NCBI GenBank assembly: GCA_002293125.1
Contig: DBCR01000004.1
Coordinates: 62,001 to 126,000, forward strand
Source: Opitutia bacterium UBA953
GTDB lineage: Bacteria; Verrucomicrobiota; Verrucomicrobiia; Opitutales; UBA953
Direction: 5' to 3'
Length of the DNA: 64,000 nt
In this document: positions 24,451 through 31,216 of the stretch, piece by piece
Numbering within the stretch: the first letter of the stretch is position 1
Layout of the letters: each line of letters opens with the position of its first letter
Made by a program: the position numbers and the translations under genes
The notes under the pieces: generated by a model
The model's database searches: none
What the model was told of the DNA's origin: nothing
The model's input: the letters and a program-made list of their open reading frames with translations, nothing else

Positions 24451-25304
24451 CGCCACAGCGACAGATCCTGCTCATCAGCGCCCTAGCCATCGTGGGCTTC
24501 TTCGGCTTGCGGGCCTTGCCTGACACCCAGTGCGCTTTTCTTCATGCCGACCATCAGCCGGTCATCGTCGACGGCATCGAGTTCTGCGGGCTCAATGAGG
24601 AGGCCAATTTCTATTCGCCCAAGGCGTTGCGCTTCCCGGTCGATCTCAAGGTCACGCTCTCGCCTGACGGCGCCAAAGGCGAAATCCGGCTCCTCAAGGA
24701 CGACGGTCATCCTTACTACGCCCATGAGGTCGCCGTATCGCATACCCAGAAGATTCATCTCCATCTCCGTCAGGTCGGTGGCAATCGGGACTACGCCCAC
24801 CTTCATCCCGTGCCCGGTGATGACGGCTTCTGGCGTTTCGACATGCCCGCGAAGCTCCGCGGTTCCGATCTCGAGGTATATGTCGATTTCTCGGATGTCC
24901 GGACCTCTCGCGTGATGCTCGCGCAGACCGAGGTCAAGGCCCCCCAGGTGGCTTTCGACGCCTTCGTGGTGCCGCCCCGTAATACCATCCTTACGATGGT
25001 GGCATCTTCGACGGTCGCCGACACCTCGGCCGCCTTGCGCATCAAGCTTTCCGGTCCCGAGGGCCAACCGCTTAAACTCAAGCCGATCATGGGCGCGCTG
25101 GGCCATGTGGTCGTCTTCTCCGCGGATCGCCGACTGGCCGGCTACGCCCACATGCATCCCACGCTCGAAGGCGATGAGTATGCGCCTAACCCGACGCTTT
25201 CCTTTCATCTCCGGCTCCCGCCGCCCGGCACCTATGACGTCTGGCTGAATCTCAACGACGGTCAGGAGGAACTCCTGCGCACGACGTTGGTCGTCACGCC
25301 TTGA
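24447..25304 (+). CDS. Exported protein with two His-rich repeats, possible metal binder
   Basis: A 285-residue protein with an N-terminal hydrophobic helix (residues 6-24). I do not recognise a named family. The body shows two similar units: KIHLHLRQVGGN then DYAHLHPVPGDDGFWRFDMP, and GHVVVFSADRRL then GYAHMHPTLEGDEY with TLSFHLRLPPPGTYDVW. Each pairs clustered His with a beta-sandwich-like strand pattern. Two Cys (TQCAF, EFCGL) lie near the N-terminus of the mature part. The ATGA overlap with the Sco gene and the His clusters suggest copper handling in the periplasm, which is inference. Its 3' end overlaps the convergent epimerase gene by 11 bases. Confidence 0.75.
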   Translation: MTPQRQILLISALAIVGFFGLRALPDTQCAFLHADHQPVIVDGIEFCGLNEEANFYSPKALRFPVDLKVTLSPDGAKGEIRLLKDDGHPYYAHEVAVSHTQKIHLHLRQVGGNRDYAHLHPVPGDDGFWRFDMPAKLRGSDLEVYVDFSDVRTSRVMLAQTEVKAPQVAFDAFVVPPRNTILTMVASSTVADTSAALRIKLSGPEGQPLKLKPIMGALGHVVVFSADRRLAGYAHMHPTLEGDEYAPNPTLSFHLRLPPPGTYDVWLNLNDGQEELLRTTLVVTP

Positions 25305-26220
25305 GTCGGCGGAAGTAGTGGACCGTCTCGGCTAGTCCGGCGCTGACGGACGACTGCGGTTTCCATCCTGAGGATCGGAGCCGTTCGGTCGAGGCCAGCG
25401 AATGACGGACATCACCGGCCCGGGGCGGGAGGTGTTCGATCTTGGACTTGGAGCCGGTGAGCTGGATGATCTCCTGCGCGAGCGCGAGGATCGACTGGCT
25501 TTGGCCGTAGCCGACGTTGTAGGTGCCAGACATATCCTTCGAGTGACCCGCATAGGCGAGTGCTCCGACGATATCGGCCACGTGGATGAAGTCGCGCGTC
25601 TGACCGCCGTCGCCATGGATACCGATGGGTTCGTCACGGAGAGCCTTGGCGATGAAGATGGGCACGGCGGCGGCGTAGGCGGACCGAGGGTCCTGCTGCG
25701 GGCCGAAGACGTTGAAGAAGCGAAGGCTGGCGGTGCCGAGGCCATGGGCGGCGCGGTACTGTTCGAGCAGCATCTCCCCCGCGAGCTTGGTCTCGGCGTA
25801 GGGAGATTTTGGCTCCGGCGGCATCGACTCGAGCTTCGGCGTGGTCGGGTTATCGCCATAAATGGCGGCGGAGGAAGCCAGGACGACCTTAAGGGCGCCC
25901 GCGGCCAAGGCGGCATCCAGCACTCGGCGGGTGCCCTCGGTGTTCAGCTCGGCGCACTCAGCCGGCTTGGCGACCGACTCGGGTACGGAGACCATCGCGG
26001 CGAGATGATAGACCTCTTCGGCGCCAGCGATGGCCTGTTTGAGGGCGACGTCATCCAGGATGGACCCTGGGAGAAAACGGCAACGGACACCCTCGAGGTT
26101 CCGGGCATAGCCGCTGCGCAGGTCATCGAGCACCGTGACTTCAGCTTGCTCGGCGAAATGACGTGCCAGGTGTGAGCCGATGAAGCCCGCGCCGCCGGTG
26201 ATGAGGATGCGCTTGCTCAT
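25294..26220 (-). CDS. NAD-dependent sugar-nucleotide epimerase (GalE/WbpP-like)
   Basis: A 308-residue extended short-chain dehydrogenase/reductase. It has the Rossmann motif ILITGGAGFIGSHLA, the YHLAAMVSVPES segment, catalytic Ser-Tyr-Lys (VVLASSAAIYGDN and SPYAETKLAGEML) and GDGGQTRDFIHVADIV. These match UDP-hexose or UDP-HexNAc 4-epimerases, and the Ala-rich AYAAAVPIFI region is like the WbpP group that accepts N-acetylated sugars. It ends the amino-sugar operon, overlapping the preceding kinase gene's stop by 4 bases (ATGA). Together with the kinase and nucleotidyltransferase it could interconvert UDP-GlcNAc/GalNAc or UDP-Glc/Gal. Substrate specificity is inference. Confidence 0.85.
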   Translation of the reverse strand: MSKRILITGGAGFIGSHLARHFAEQAEVTVLDDLRSGYARNLEGVRCRFLPGSILDDVALKQAIAGAEEVYHLAAMVSVPESVAKPAECAELNTEGTRRVLDAALAAGALKVVLASSAAIYGDNPTTPKLESMPPEPKSPYAETKLAGEMLLEQYRAAHGLGTASLRFFNVFGPQQDPRSAYAAAVPIFIAKALRDEPIGIHGDGGQTRDFIHVADIVGALAYAGHSKDMSGTYNVGYGQSQSILALAQEIIQLTGSKSKIEHLPPRAGDVRHSLASTERLRSSGWKPQSSVSAGLAETVHYFRRLKA

Positions 26221-27332
26221 GCGCTTGCGACCAGCGCTTGCATGGCGGGAAGCTGGGCTTCGATGGATTCGACGAGTCTGAACTGCGTGCGGGCTCGGTC
26301 GAGATTGTGCGTCGGGCGCTTAATCTTGAAATAGGTATCGCCCTCCAGCCAATCAGTGAGGAAGCGTAGGCCGATCTCGAAGGTGATGAGCTTGCCGGCA
26401 AAAGGCAGGAGCGCTCTCTCTCTTGGCGTCAGGAAACCGCGGGTGGATTCGAGGTAGCCTTTGACCAAGGCTTCAAACATGGGAAACTGCATCCGAACCT
26501 TGGCGAGGTCAGTCTCATCCTCGGCCGCCGGTGAAGTCGAAGTGCGCACGAGGTCGCCAAAATCATAGAGCACGGAGCCGGGCATCACCGTATCGAGGTC
26601 GATGACGCAGACCCCTTCCTGGGTGATGTCGTCCAACAGGACGTTGTTCAGCTTGGTGTCATTATGCGTCACGCGTTCAGGTATCGTGCCGTCGCGGAGG
26701 GCTTCGACGACCACGCTGACTTCGTGGGCGCGGGCCAAGGCGAAGGCGATCTCAGGCACGGCGGCGGCGGCCCGGCCATAGGCGTCGTGCGCCAAGGCCT
26801 GCTGGAAGCGGGCGAAACGGGACGGAGTGTGATGGAAGTCCGGGATGGTCTCGTGGAGACGGCCGCCAGGAAGATCGGCGAGCAGCGACTGGAAGGCGCC
26901 GAAGGACTTGGCGGCGGCGTAAGCTTGTTCCGGTGAACGTACGACGTCATGGCCGGTGGCGCCTTCGATGAAGTGGTAGCAGCGCCAGCGATTGCCGGCG
27001 GCGTCGATATGCCAAGCCTTGCCTTGGAGGGTCGGGATGAGCCGGAGCGTTCGGCGTTCGGCGTCGGGCTCACCGGCCTCTTGGAGTTTGGCGAAAGCGT
27101 GGGCGCAGACGCGTTCCACGTTGGCCATGAGTTCGTCCGGACGACGGAAGACGTTATGGTTGATGCGTTGGAGCACGAAGCGGCTTGGTCCGCCCGCGGG
27201 CTTCACGTCGACCTTGTACGTATCATTGATATGGCCGCTGCCGTAGGGGGAGGCCGATACGATCTCGCCGACGAGCGCAAATTGATGCGCGATGGCGAGG
27301 GCGTCATGTCCGGCGGCGGTGGTCATCGTCAC
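26217..27332 (-). CDS. Phosphotransferase resembling N-acetylhexosamine 1-kinase (NahK)
   Basis: A 371-residue APH-fold kinase. GSGHINDTYKVD opens the nucleotide loop, VTHNDTKLNNVLLD is the catalytic loop and VIDLDTVMPGSVLYDFGD the metal-binding loop. The HNDTKLNN and DLDTVMPG strings are those of bifidobacterial NahK, which makes GlcNAc-1-P or GalNAc-1-P from the free sugar and ATP. A nucleotidyltransferase gene directly upstream and an epimerase directly downstream fit a sugar-1-phosphate product. The GTG at 27330-27332 overlaps the upstream stop (GTGA); an ATG two codons later is the alternative start. Amino-sugar specificity is likely but unproven. Confidence 0.78.
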   Translation of the reverse strand: MTMTTAAGHDALAIAHQFALVGEIVSASPYGSGHINDTYKVDVKPAGGPSRFVLQRINHNVFRRPDELMANVERVCAHAFAKLQEAGEPDAERRTLRLIPTLQGKAWHIDAAGNRWRCYHFIEGATGHDVVRSPEQAYAAAKSFGAFQSLLADLPGGRLHETIPDFHHTPSRFARFQQALAHDAYGRAAAAVPEIAFALARAHEVSVVVEALRDGTIPERVTHNDTKLNNVLLDDITQEGVCVIDLDTVMPGSVLYDFGDLVRTSTSPAAEDETDLAKVRMQFPMFEALVKGYLESTRGFLTPRERALLPFAGKLITFEIGLRFLTDWLEGDTYFKIKRPTHNLDRARTQFRLVESIEAQLPAMQALVASA

Positions 27333-28234
27333 GCCCAGAGGGAAGGGGGATAGGCGCCGCTACTGACCTGCTGGGCGATGCTCGCTTGGACGATGGGCTT
27401 GTCTTCGCGATAGGTGACGCCGAACCAAGTGGAATCGGATCGCAGCACCTGACAGGTCGCCTGGCTGGCCCGAATAAGAGTGCCGACGGACATCGGGATA
27501 TAGGCTTCGCTTTTCATCTCCGCGCCTTTGGCTGTCAGAAAGGCGCGGAAATCGGCTTCGAGTTGCGGGAAGATCGCGGGAGTGAAGCCCCACATGTTCA
27601 TCGAGACAGGCTCTTCACCGGTCAGCGCCACGACCTTGCCATCGTCTCCGCGGTGTTCAGCTCCGTGCGCGAGTTTAGCGATCTTCGTGAGCTCCTGGAT
27701 GTCGGTCAGATTACCGCCGGCATCGGTCTGGCAGACGCCGCGGGCGACCGTGCCATGTTCGGAGAGGGTGTTCTTGAGCGTGAAACCCACCATGGCGTAT
27801 GCCGTGGACTCACTGGAGAGGCCGGCGAGGTAGCGGCCGAGCGTCGCGTAGGAATCGCGTCCATAAAAGTCGTCGGCATTGATCACCGCAAAGGGCGCGG
27901 TCACGGCATCACGGGCGCAGAGGATGGCATGGGTGGTGCCCCAAGGCTTTTCGCGCCCCGTCGGGACCGAGAAGCCTGCGGGCAGTTGACCGATGGTCTG
28001 GAAGGCGAAGCCGACGTCGATCCGGCCGGCGAACTTCGCGGCGATGCGTTCGCGGAAATCTTTCTCGAAATCAGGACGAATGATGAAGACCACCTTGCCG
28101 AAGCCGGCACGGATGGCGTCGAAGACCGAGTAGTCCAGGATGGTCTCGCCGGAGGGTCCCATCGGGTCGATCTGCTTCAGTCCGCCGTAGCGGCTGCCCA
28201 TGCCGGCGGCGAGGACGAGGAGGGTGGGTTTCAT
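27329..28234 (-). CDS. Sugar-phosphate nucleotidyltransferase
   Basis: A 301-residue NTP_transferase-fold protein. The N-terminal signature LVLAAGMGSRYGGLKQIDPMGPSGETI carries the NTP-binding loop, with HAILCARDAV and FAVINADDFYGRD (the metal-binding Asp region) following. It should couple a sugar-1-phosphate to a nucleoside triphosphate, and beside a NahK-like kinase the likely product is a UDP- or similar HexNAc. It is unlike GlmU, since no hexapeptide-repeat acetyltransferase domain is present. Its stop overlaps the kinase start, and it starts one base after the PIG-L gene's stop, inside the seven-gene unit headed by valS. Confidence 0.85.
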   Translation of the reverse strand: MKPTLLVLAAGMGSRYGGLKQIDPMGPSGETILDYSVFDAIRAGFGKVVFIIRPDFEKDFRERIAAKFAGRIDVGFAFQTIGQLPAGFSVPTGREKPWGTTHAILCARDAVTAPFAVINADDFYGRDSYATLGRYLAGLSSESTAYAMVGFTLKNTLSEHGTVARGVCQTDAGGNLTDIQELTKIAKLAHGAEHRGDDGKVVALTGEEPVSMNMWGFTPAIFPQLEADFRAFLTAKGAEMKSEAYIPMSVGTLIRASQATCQVLRSDSTWFGVTYREDKPIVQASIAQQVSSGAYPPSLWA

Positions 28235-28235
28235 G

Positions 28236-29084
28236 TCAGAGGGATTTGCGGATGCGCGCGGTGACGTCGGCTTTAAGGCGATCGATGAAGCCGACCGTGT
28301 AAGCGACGGGGTCGAGGGAGTCGTCCTGGATGAGCGGCGTCAGGTCCATGGCCCACTGCATGGCTGATTCTTGGTCGGTGGAGTGGGCATTGCTGAAGGT
28401 CGCGTTGGCCGTGCGGCGGCCGAGAACGGCGAGGTCGTAGCGTTTGCCTCCGGCGATCTGCGTGGCGAACACTTCGTTGAGGGCGCGGGCGAGTTCCGGG
28501 CGTGCGGAGACAGGCATGGCTGTCTTCTCGCTGTCGACGAGCCAATCGAGGTCGCGCCAGACTTCGCAGCCGTAAACCATCTTCGGCCGTTCGACCTTAG
28601 GCAATTGGCGCATGGCCTCGATGCAGCGGAGCGAGCAGCCGACATGGGTGTCATGTTTATCGGCGAGGTTATGCAGGTAGACGACTTCGGCTCGGCTCGC
28701 TTCGAAGATGCGGCGGAGGTCGTCGCGGACGGCGGACTGCTGGGCGTCGCGGACGGCGGCGCTGCCAAAGCCTAACTGGGCGATGAAGGAATATTGGCCG
28801 ATGACCGCGGCGGCTTCCTGCTCGCGAATGCGTTCAGCGGCGATCTGATCATCCGTCCAGTCCTTGAACCGGCCGGCCCGCGAGCTGCCGCGTCCGTCGG
28901 TGATGGTCACGCCTCCGAACCAGCAGTCGGTCCGATCGTAGCAGGTGAGGATGCCATGGAAGGCCATGAACTCGAGGTCATCTTGGTGCGCTCCGACACC
29001 CAGGTGGGTGGTACGGCTGATGGCGTCTGGGCCAGTCTTGCCGTCCGGGGTCACGAGGCGCGCGAGGGGGTTGAGGGAAATCAT
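28236..29084 (-). CDS. PIG-L-family deacetylase
   Basis: A 282-residue LmbE/PIG-L-type zinc hydrolase. GVGAHQDDLEFMAF contains the zinc motif (AHQDD where AHPDD is commonest), and HDTHVGC supplies the third ligand. The family removes N-acetyl groups from GlcNAc-containing compounds (GlcNAc-PI, mycothiol and bacillithiol precursors, chitobiose). Here it lies between a ROK protein and nagB upstream and the sugar-1-kinase module downstream, so an amino-sugar substrate is strongly suggested. Downstream of the zinc site is KRYDLAVLGRRTANATFSNAHSTDQ. Its ATG overlaps the ROK stop (ATGA). It may do the job of NagA, which I do not see here. Confidence 0.85.
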   Translation of the reverse strand: MISLNPLARLVTPDGKTGPDAISRTTHLGVGAHQDDLEFMAFHGILTCYDRTDCWFGGVTITDGRGSSRAGRFKDWTDDQIAAERIREQEAAAVIGQYSFIAQLGFGSAAVRDAQQSAVRDDLRRIFEASRAEVVYLHNLADKHDTHVGCSLRCIEAMRQLPKVERPKMVYGCEVWRDLDWLVDSEKTAMPVSARPELARALNEVFATQIAGGKRYDLAVLGRRTANATFSNAHSTDQESAMQWAMDLTPLIQDDSLDPVAYTVGFIDRLKADVTARIRKSL

Positions 29085-30466
29085 CGGCTCAAGGCGGGGA
29101 GGGAGGCGGCGGCGATAGCTTGGCCGTGGCGTTTATCTTTCTCCGCGGGTACCAGGAGGTCGATGCGAAGTTCGGGGAATTCATCGAGCAGGACCATCCG
29201 GGCCTGTTCGATGATGATGGTGCCGCCTTGGCCGGACGTGACCCGTCCCATGATGAGCAGGCAGCTCAGCTCGTAGAAGCTGGCGAAGTGGGCGAGCGCG
29301 TAACCGAAAGCGATGCCGATGGCCTCGTAGACTTGTAGGGCTCGCGGGTCTCCAGCGAGCAGGAGCTTTTGGAGCTCCTCGAGCTGCTCGGGGAGGCGCA
29401 TCGAGGCGGGCAGTTCGATGCCGGCAAGCGGCAGCAGGCGCCCCACGCCTTGCTGGCTGAAATATTGCACGGCGCATCCGCGATCACCGGACCATTCGTC
29501 GGCGGGGCCGTCTAGCCGGTAGTCCACAGGCACGAAGGCCAGCTCGCTGAGCCAGTTGGTCAGGTTACCGGCCGAGTCGACGTAGCCCGCGGCCACGCTC
29601 GTGCCCATCGCCACGCCGAGGACGGCGTTACGTCCGAGGGACATCGACCCGGCGAGGGCCGTGACATCGCCGTCGTTGAGGACTTCGAAGGGAACGCCGT
29701 AGGACCGGGCGAGATCCAGGAAAATATCCCGTACCTGCGAGTCAAAGACGCTCACGTCGGTAATGCCACGGAAGAGCGAGGCGACGCGCACCTTGTTGTT
29801 GACGTAGACACCGGCGGAAGAGCCACCGATGGCGTCCACGCACGGCAGATGGCTGGCGGCGAGATCCAGCGAGTGACGGATGCCGGCGAGGTGATAGGCC
29901 GGGTCGGACTGGAAATAGGGATCCCACTTCACTTCCTCGGAGAAGACTACCTTGCCGTCGATGAGGGCGGCGCACTTGCGATCGGAGCCGCCGAGATCGA
30001 AGCCGATGCGGCAGCCTTCCAGGTTACGGCCGAGGGACAGATGGGCGGTGGAGGCGACGGGAAGTTCGGATACGCTGACCTCGCGGAATAAGAGGGGGCG
30101 CTCGAAGACTTTGCAGAAGAAATTCGCATCGAAAGCGCGGCAGCCTTTAGGCGAGTAATCGGCCTGCAGGCGGAGGACGAGTCCGGCGGCTGCATGGCCG
30201 CAAAGCTGGATATCGGAGGCGCCGCGGGACCAGAGCAGGAACTTTACCGTACGTTCAACGTGTAGGTAGGTTGCTTCGTCGTCGACTCCGCAGGCGAGCA
30301 CCTGGGTGCGGAATAAAGAGGCGGTACCATCTTCGCGGCGTAGGGCGATGGTGAGTTCGGTGGAGCCTCCCGTGCGATCGCAGCGGCGCAGGTAGTCCCG
30401 GGTCCAGAGCACCGCCGGGACAAGCCCTGGGTCGATGGAGGAGCGATGGCGGGGGACGGCGTCCAT
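29081..30466 (-). CDS. ROK-family protein with long N-terminal extension
   Basis: A 461-residue protein; typical ROK kinases have about 300. The ROK/ASKHA part begins near residue 152 with CRIGFDLGGSDRKCAALIDG, followed by IGGSSAGVYVNNKV, EVLNDGDVTALAG and GVAMGTSVAAGYV. The CxCGxxGCxE zinc motif of classical ROK kinases is not evident. The first 150 residues (LTIALRREDGTASLFRT, FLLWSRGASDIQLCGHAAAGL) are of unknown type. Context suggests a glucosamine or N-acetylhexosamine kinase. I chose ATG 30466; a TTG four codons earlier would overlap the nagB stop as TTGA and is also possible. No DNA-binding helix-turn-helix is seen, so a NagC-like repressor is less likely. Confidence 0.72.
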   Translation of the reverse strand: MDAVPRHRSSIDPGLVPAVLWTRDYLRRCDRTGGSTELTIALRREDGTASLFRTQVLACGVDDEATYLHVERTVKFLLWSRGASDIQLCGHAAAGLVLRLQADYSPKGCRAFDANFFCKVFERPLLFREVSVSELPVASTAHLSLGRNLEGCRIGFDLGGSDRKCAALIDGKVVFSEEVKWDPYFQSDPAYHLAGIRHSLDLAASHLPCVDAIGGSSAGVYVNNKVRVASLFRGITDVSVFDSQVRDIFLDLARSYGVPFEVLNDGDVTALAGSMSLGRNAVLGVAMGTSVAAGYVDSAGNLTNWLSELAFVPVDYRLDGPADEWSGDRGCAVQYFSQQGVGRLLPLAGIELPASMRLPEQLEELQKLLLAGDPRALQVYEAIGIAFGYALAHFASFYELSCLLIMGRVTSGQGGTIIIEQARMVLLDEFPELRIDLLVPAEKDKRHGQAIAAASLPALSR

Positions 30467-30474
30467 CTGACAGG

Positions 30475-31215
30475 TCAAAGGGCTTTGGCGGCCGCCGCGT
30501 CGAGGTGGAAGGTGCAGCCGGGATGCTGTTGCAGCCAGGTCGCTGGGCAGCTCGGGGAAGGGGCTTCTTCCATCGCGCGCCGGACGATCTCGGCCTTGGC
30601 CTCGCCGAAGGCGATCAGTTCGATTCGACGGGCTTCGAGAATCGTGGCGACCCCCATCGTCAAGGCGCCGTGCGGGACTTGGTCAAGATCGCCGAAGAAG
30701 ACCGAATTGTCGCGGCGGGTGACCTCATCAAGGTGGACCCTGCGGGTACGACTATCGGCGGCCGAGGGTGGTTCATTAAAGCCGATATGCCCCGTGCGAC
30801 CGATACCCAGAATCTGCAGGTCGATGCCGCCGGCGTCGCGGATGGCGGCTTCGAAGTCGGCGCAGTTCTTGGCGGGGTCATTCGTAAGGCCGTCCGGGAT
30901 GTGGATGTTAGCCGCAGGAATATCCAGATGGCGGAAGAGGTTCTCTTCCATGAAGAATCGGTACGAATGCGGGTGCGTCGGGCCAAGACCTTCGTATTCG
31001 TCCAGATTAAAGGTGATGACTGTGCGGAAACTCACGCCCGCTTCACGATGCAGACGGATGAGTTCAGCATAAAGTGGGAGGGGGGTAGAGCCTGTCGCGA
31101 GTCCCAGCACCGTCGACTTGCCCGATTTCGAGCGTATCTCGATCAGGTCGGCTATCTCCCGGGCAATCGCCTGCGCGGCGGTTTGTTTGTCGGGGTGAAG
31201 CCTGGTCGCGATCAT
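30475..31215 (-). CDS. nagB: Glucosamine-6-phosphate deaminase
   Basis: A 246-residue isomerase-deaminase converting GlcN-6-P to fructose-6-P and ammonia. Motifs are VLGLATGSTPLPLYAEL (phosphate loop), FNLDEYEGL (catalytic Asp), DLQILGIGRTGHIGFNEP (catalytic His) and a DNSVFFGDLDQVPHGALTMGV segment. The length is usual for NagB. It starts 4 bases before the valS stop region (ATG at 31213-31215, one base from the valS stop at 31217), so nagB may be read from the valS transcript. It is followed almost directly by the ROK gene. Feeding amino sugars into glycolysis is its clear role. Confidence 0.92.
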   Translation of the reverse strand: MIATRLHPDKQTAAQAIAREIADLIEIRSKSGKSTVLGLATGSTPLPLYAELIRLHREAGVSFRTVITFNLDEYEGLGPTHPHSYRFFMEENLFRHLDIPAANIHIPDGLTNDPAKNCADFEAAIRDAGGIDLQILGIGRTGHIGFNEPPSAADSRTRRVHLDEVTRRDNSVFFGDLDQVPHGALTMGVATILEARRIELIAFGEAKAEIVRRAMEEAPSPSCPATWLQQHPGCTFHLDAAAAKAL

Positions 31216-31216
31216 C

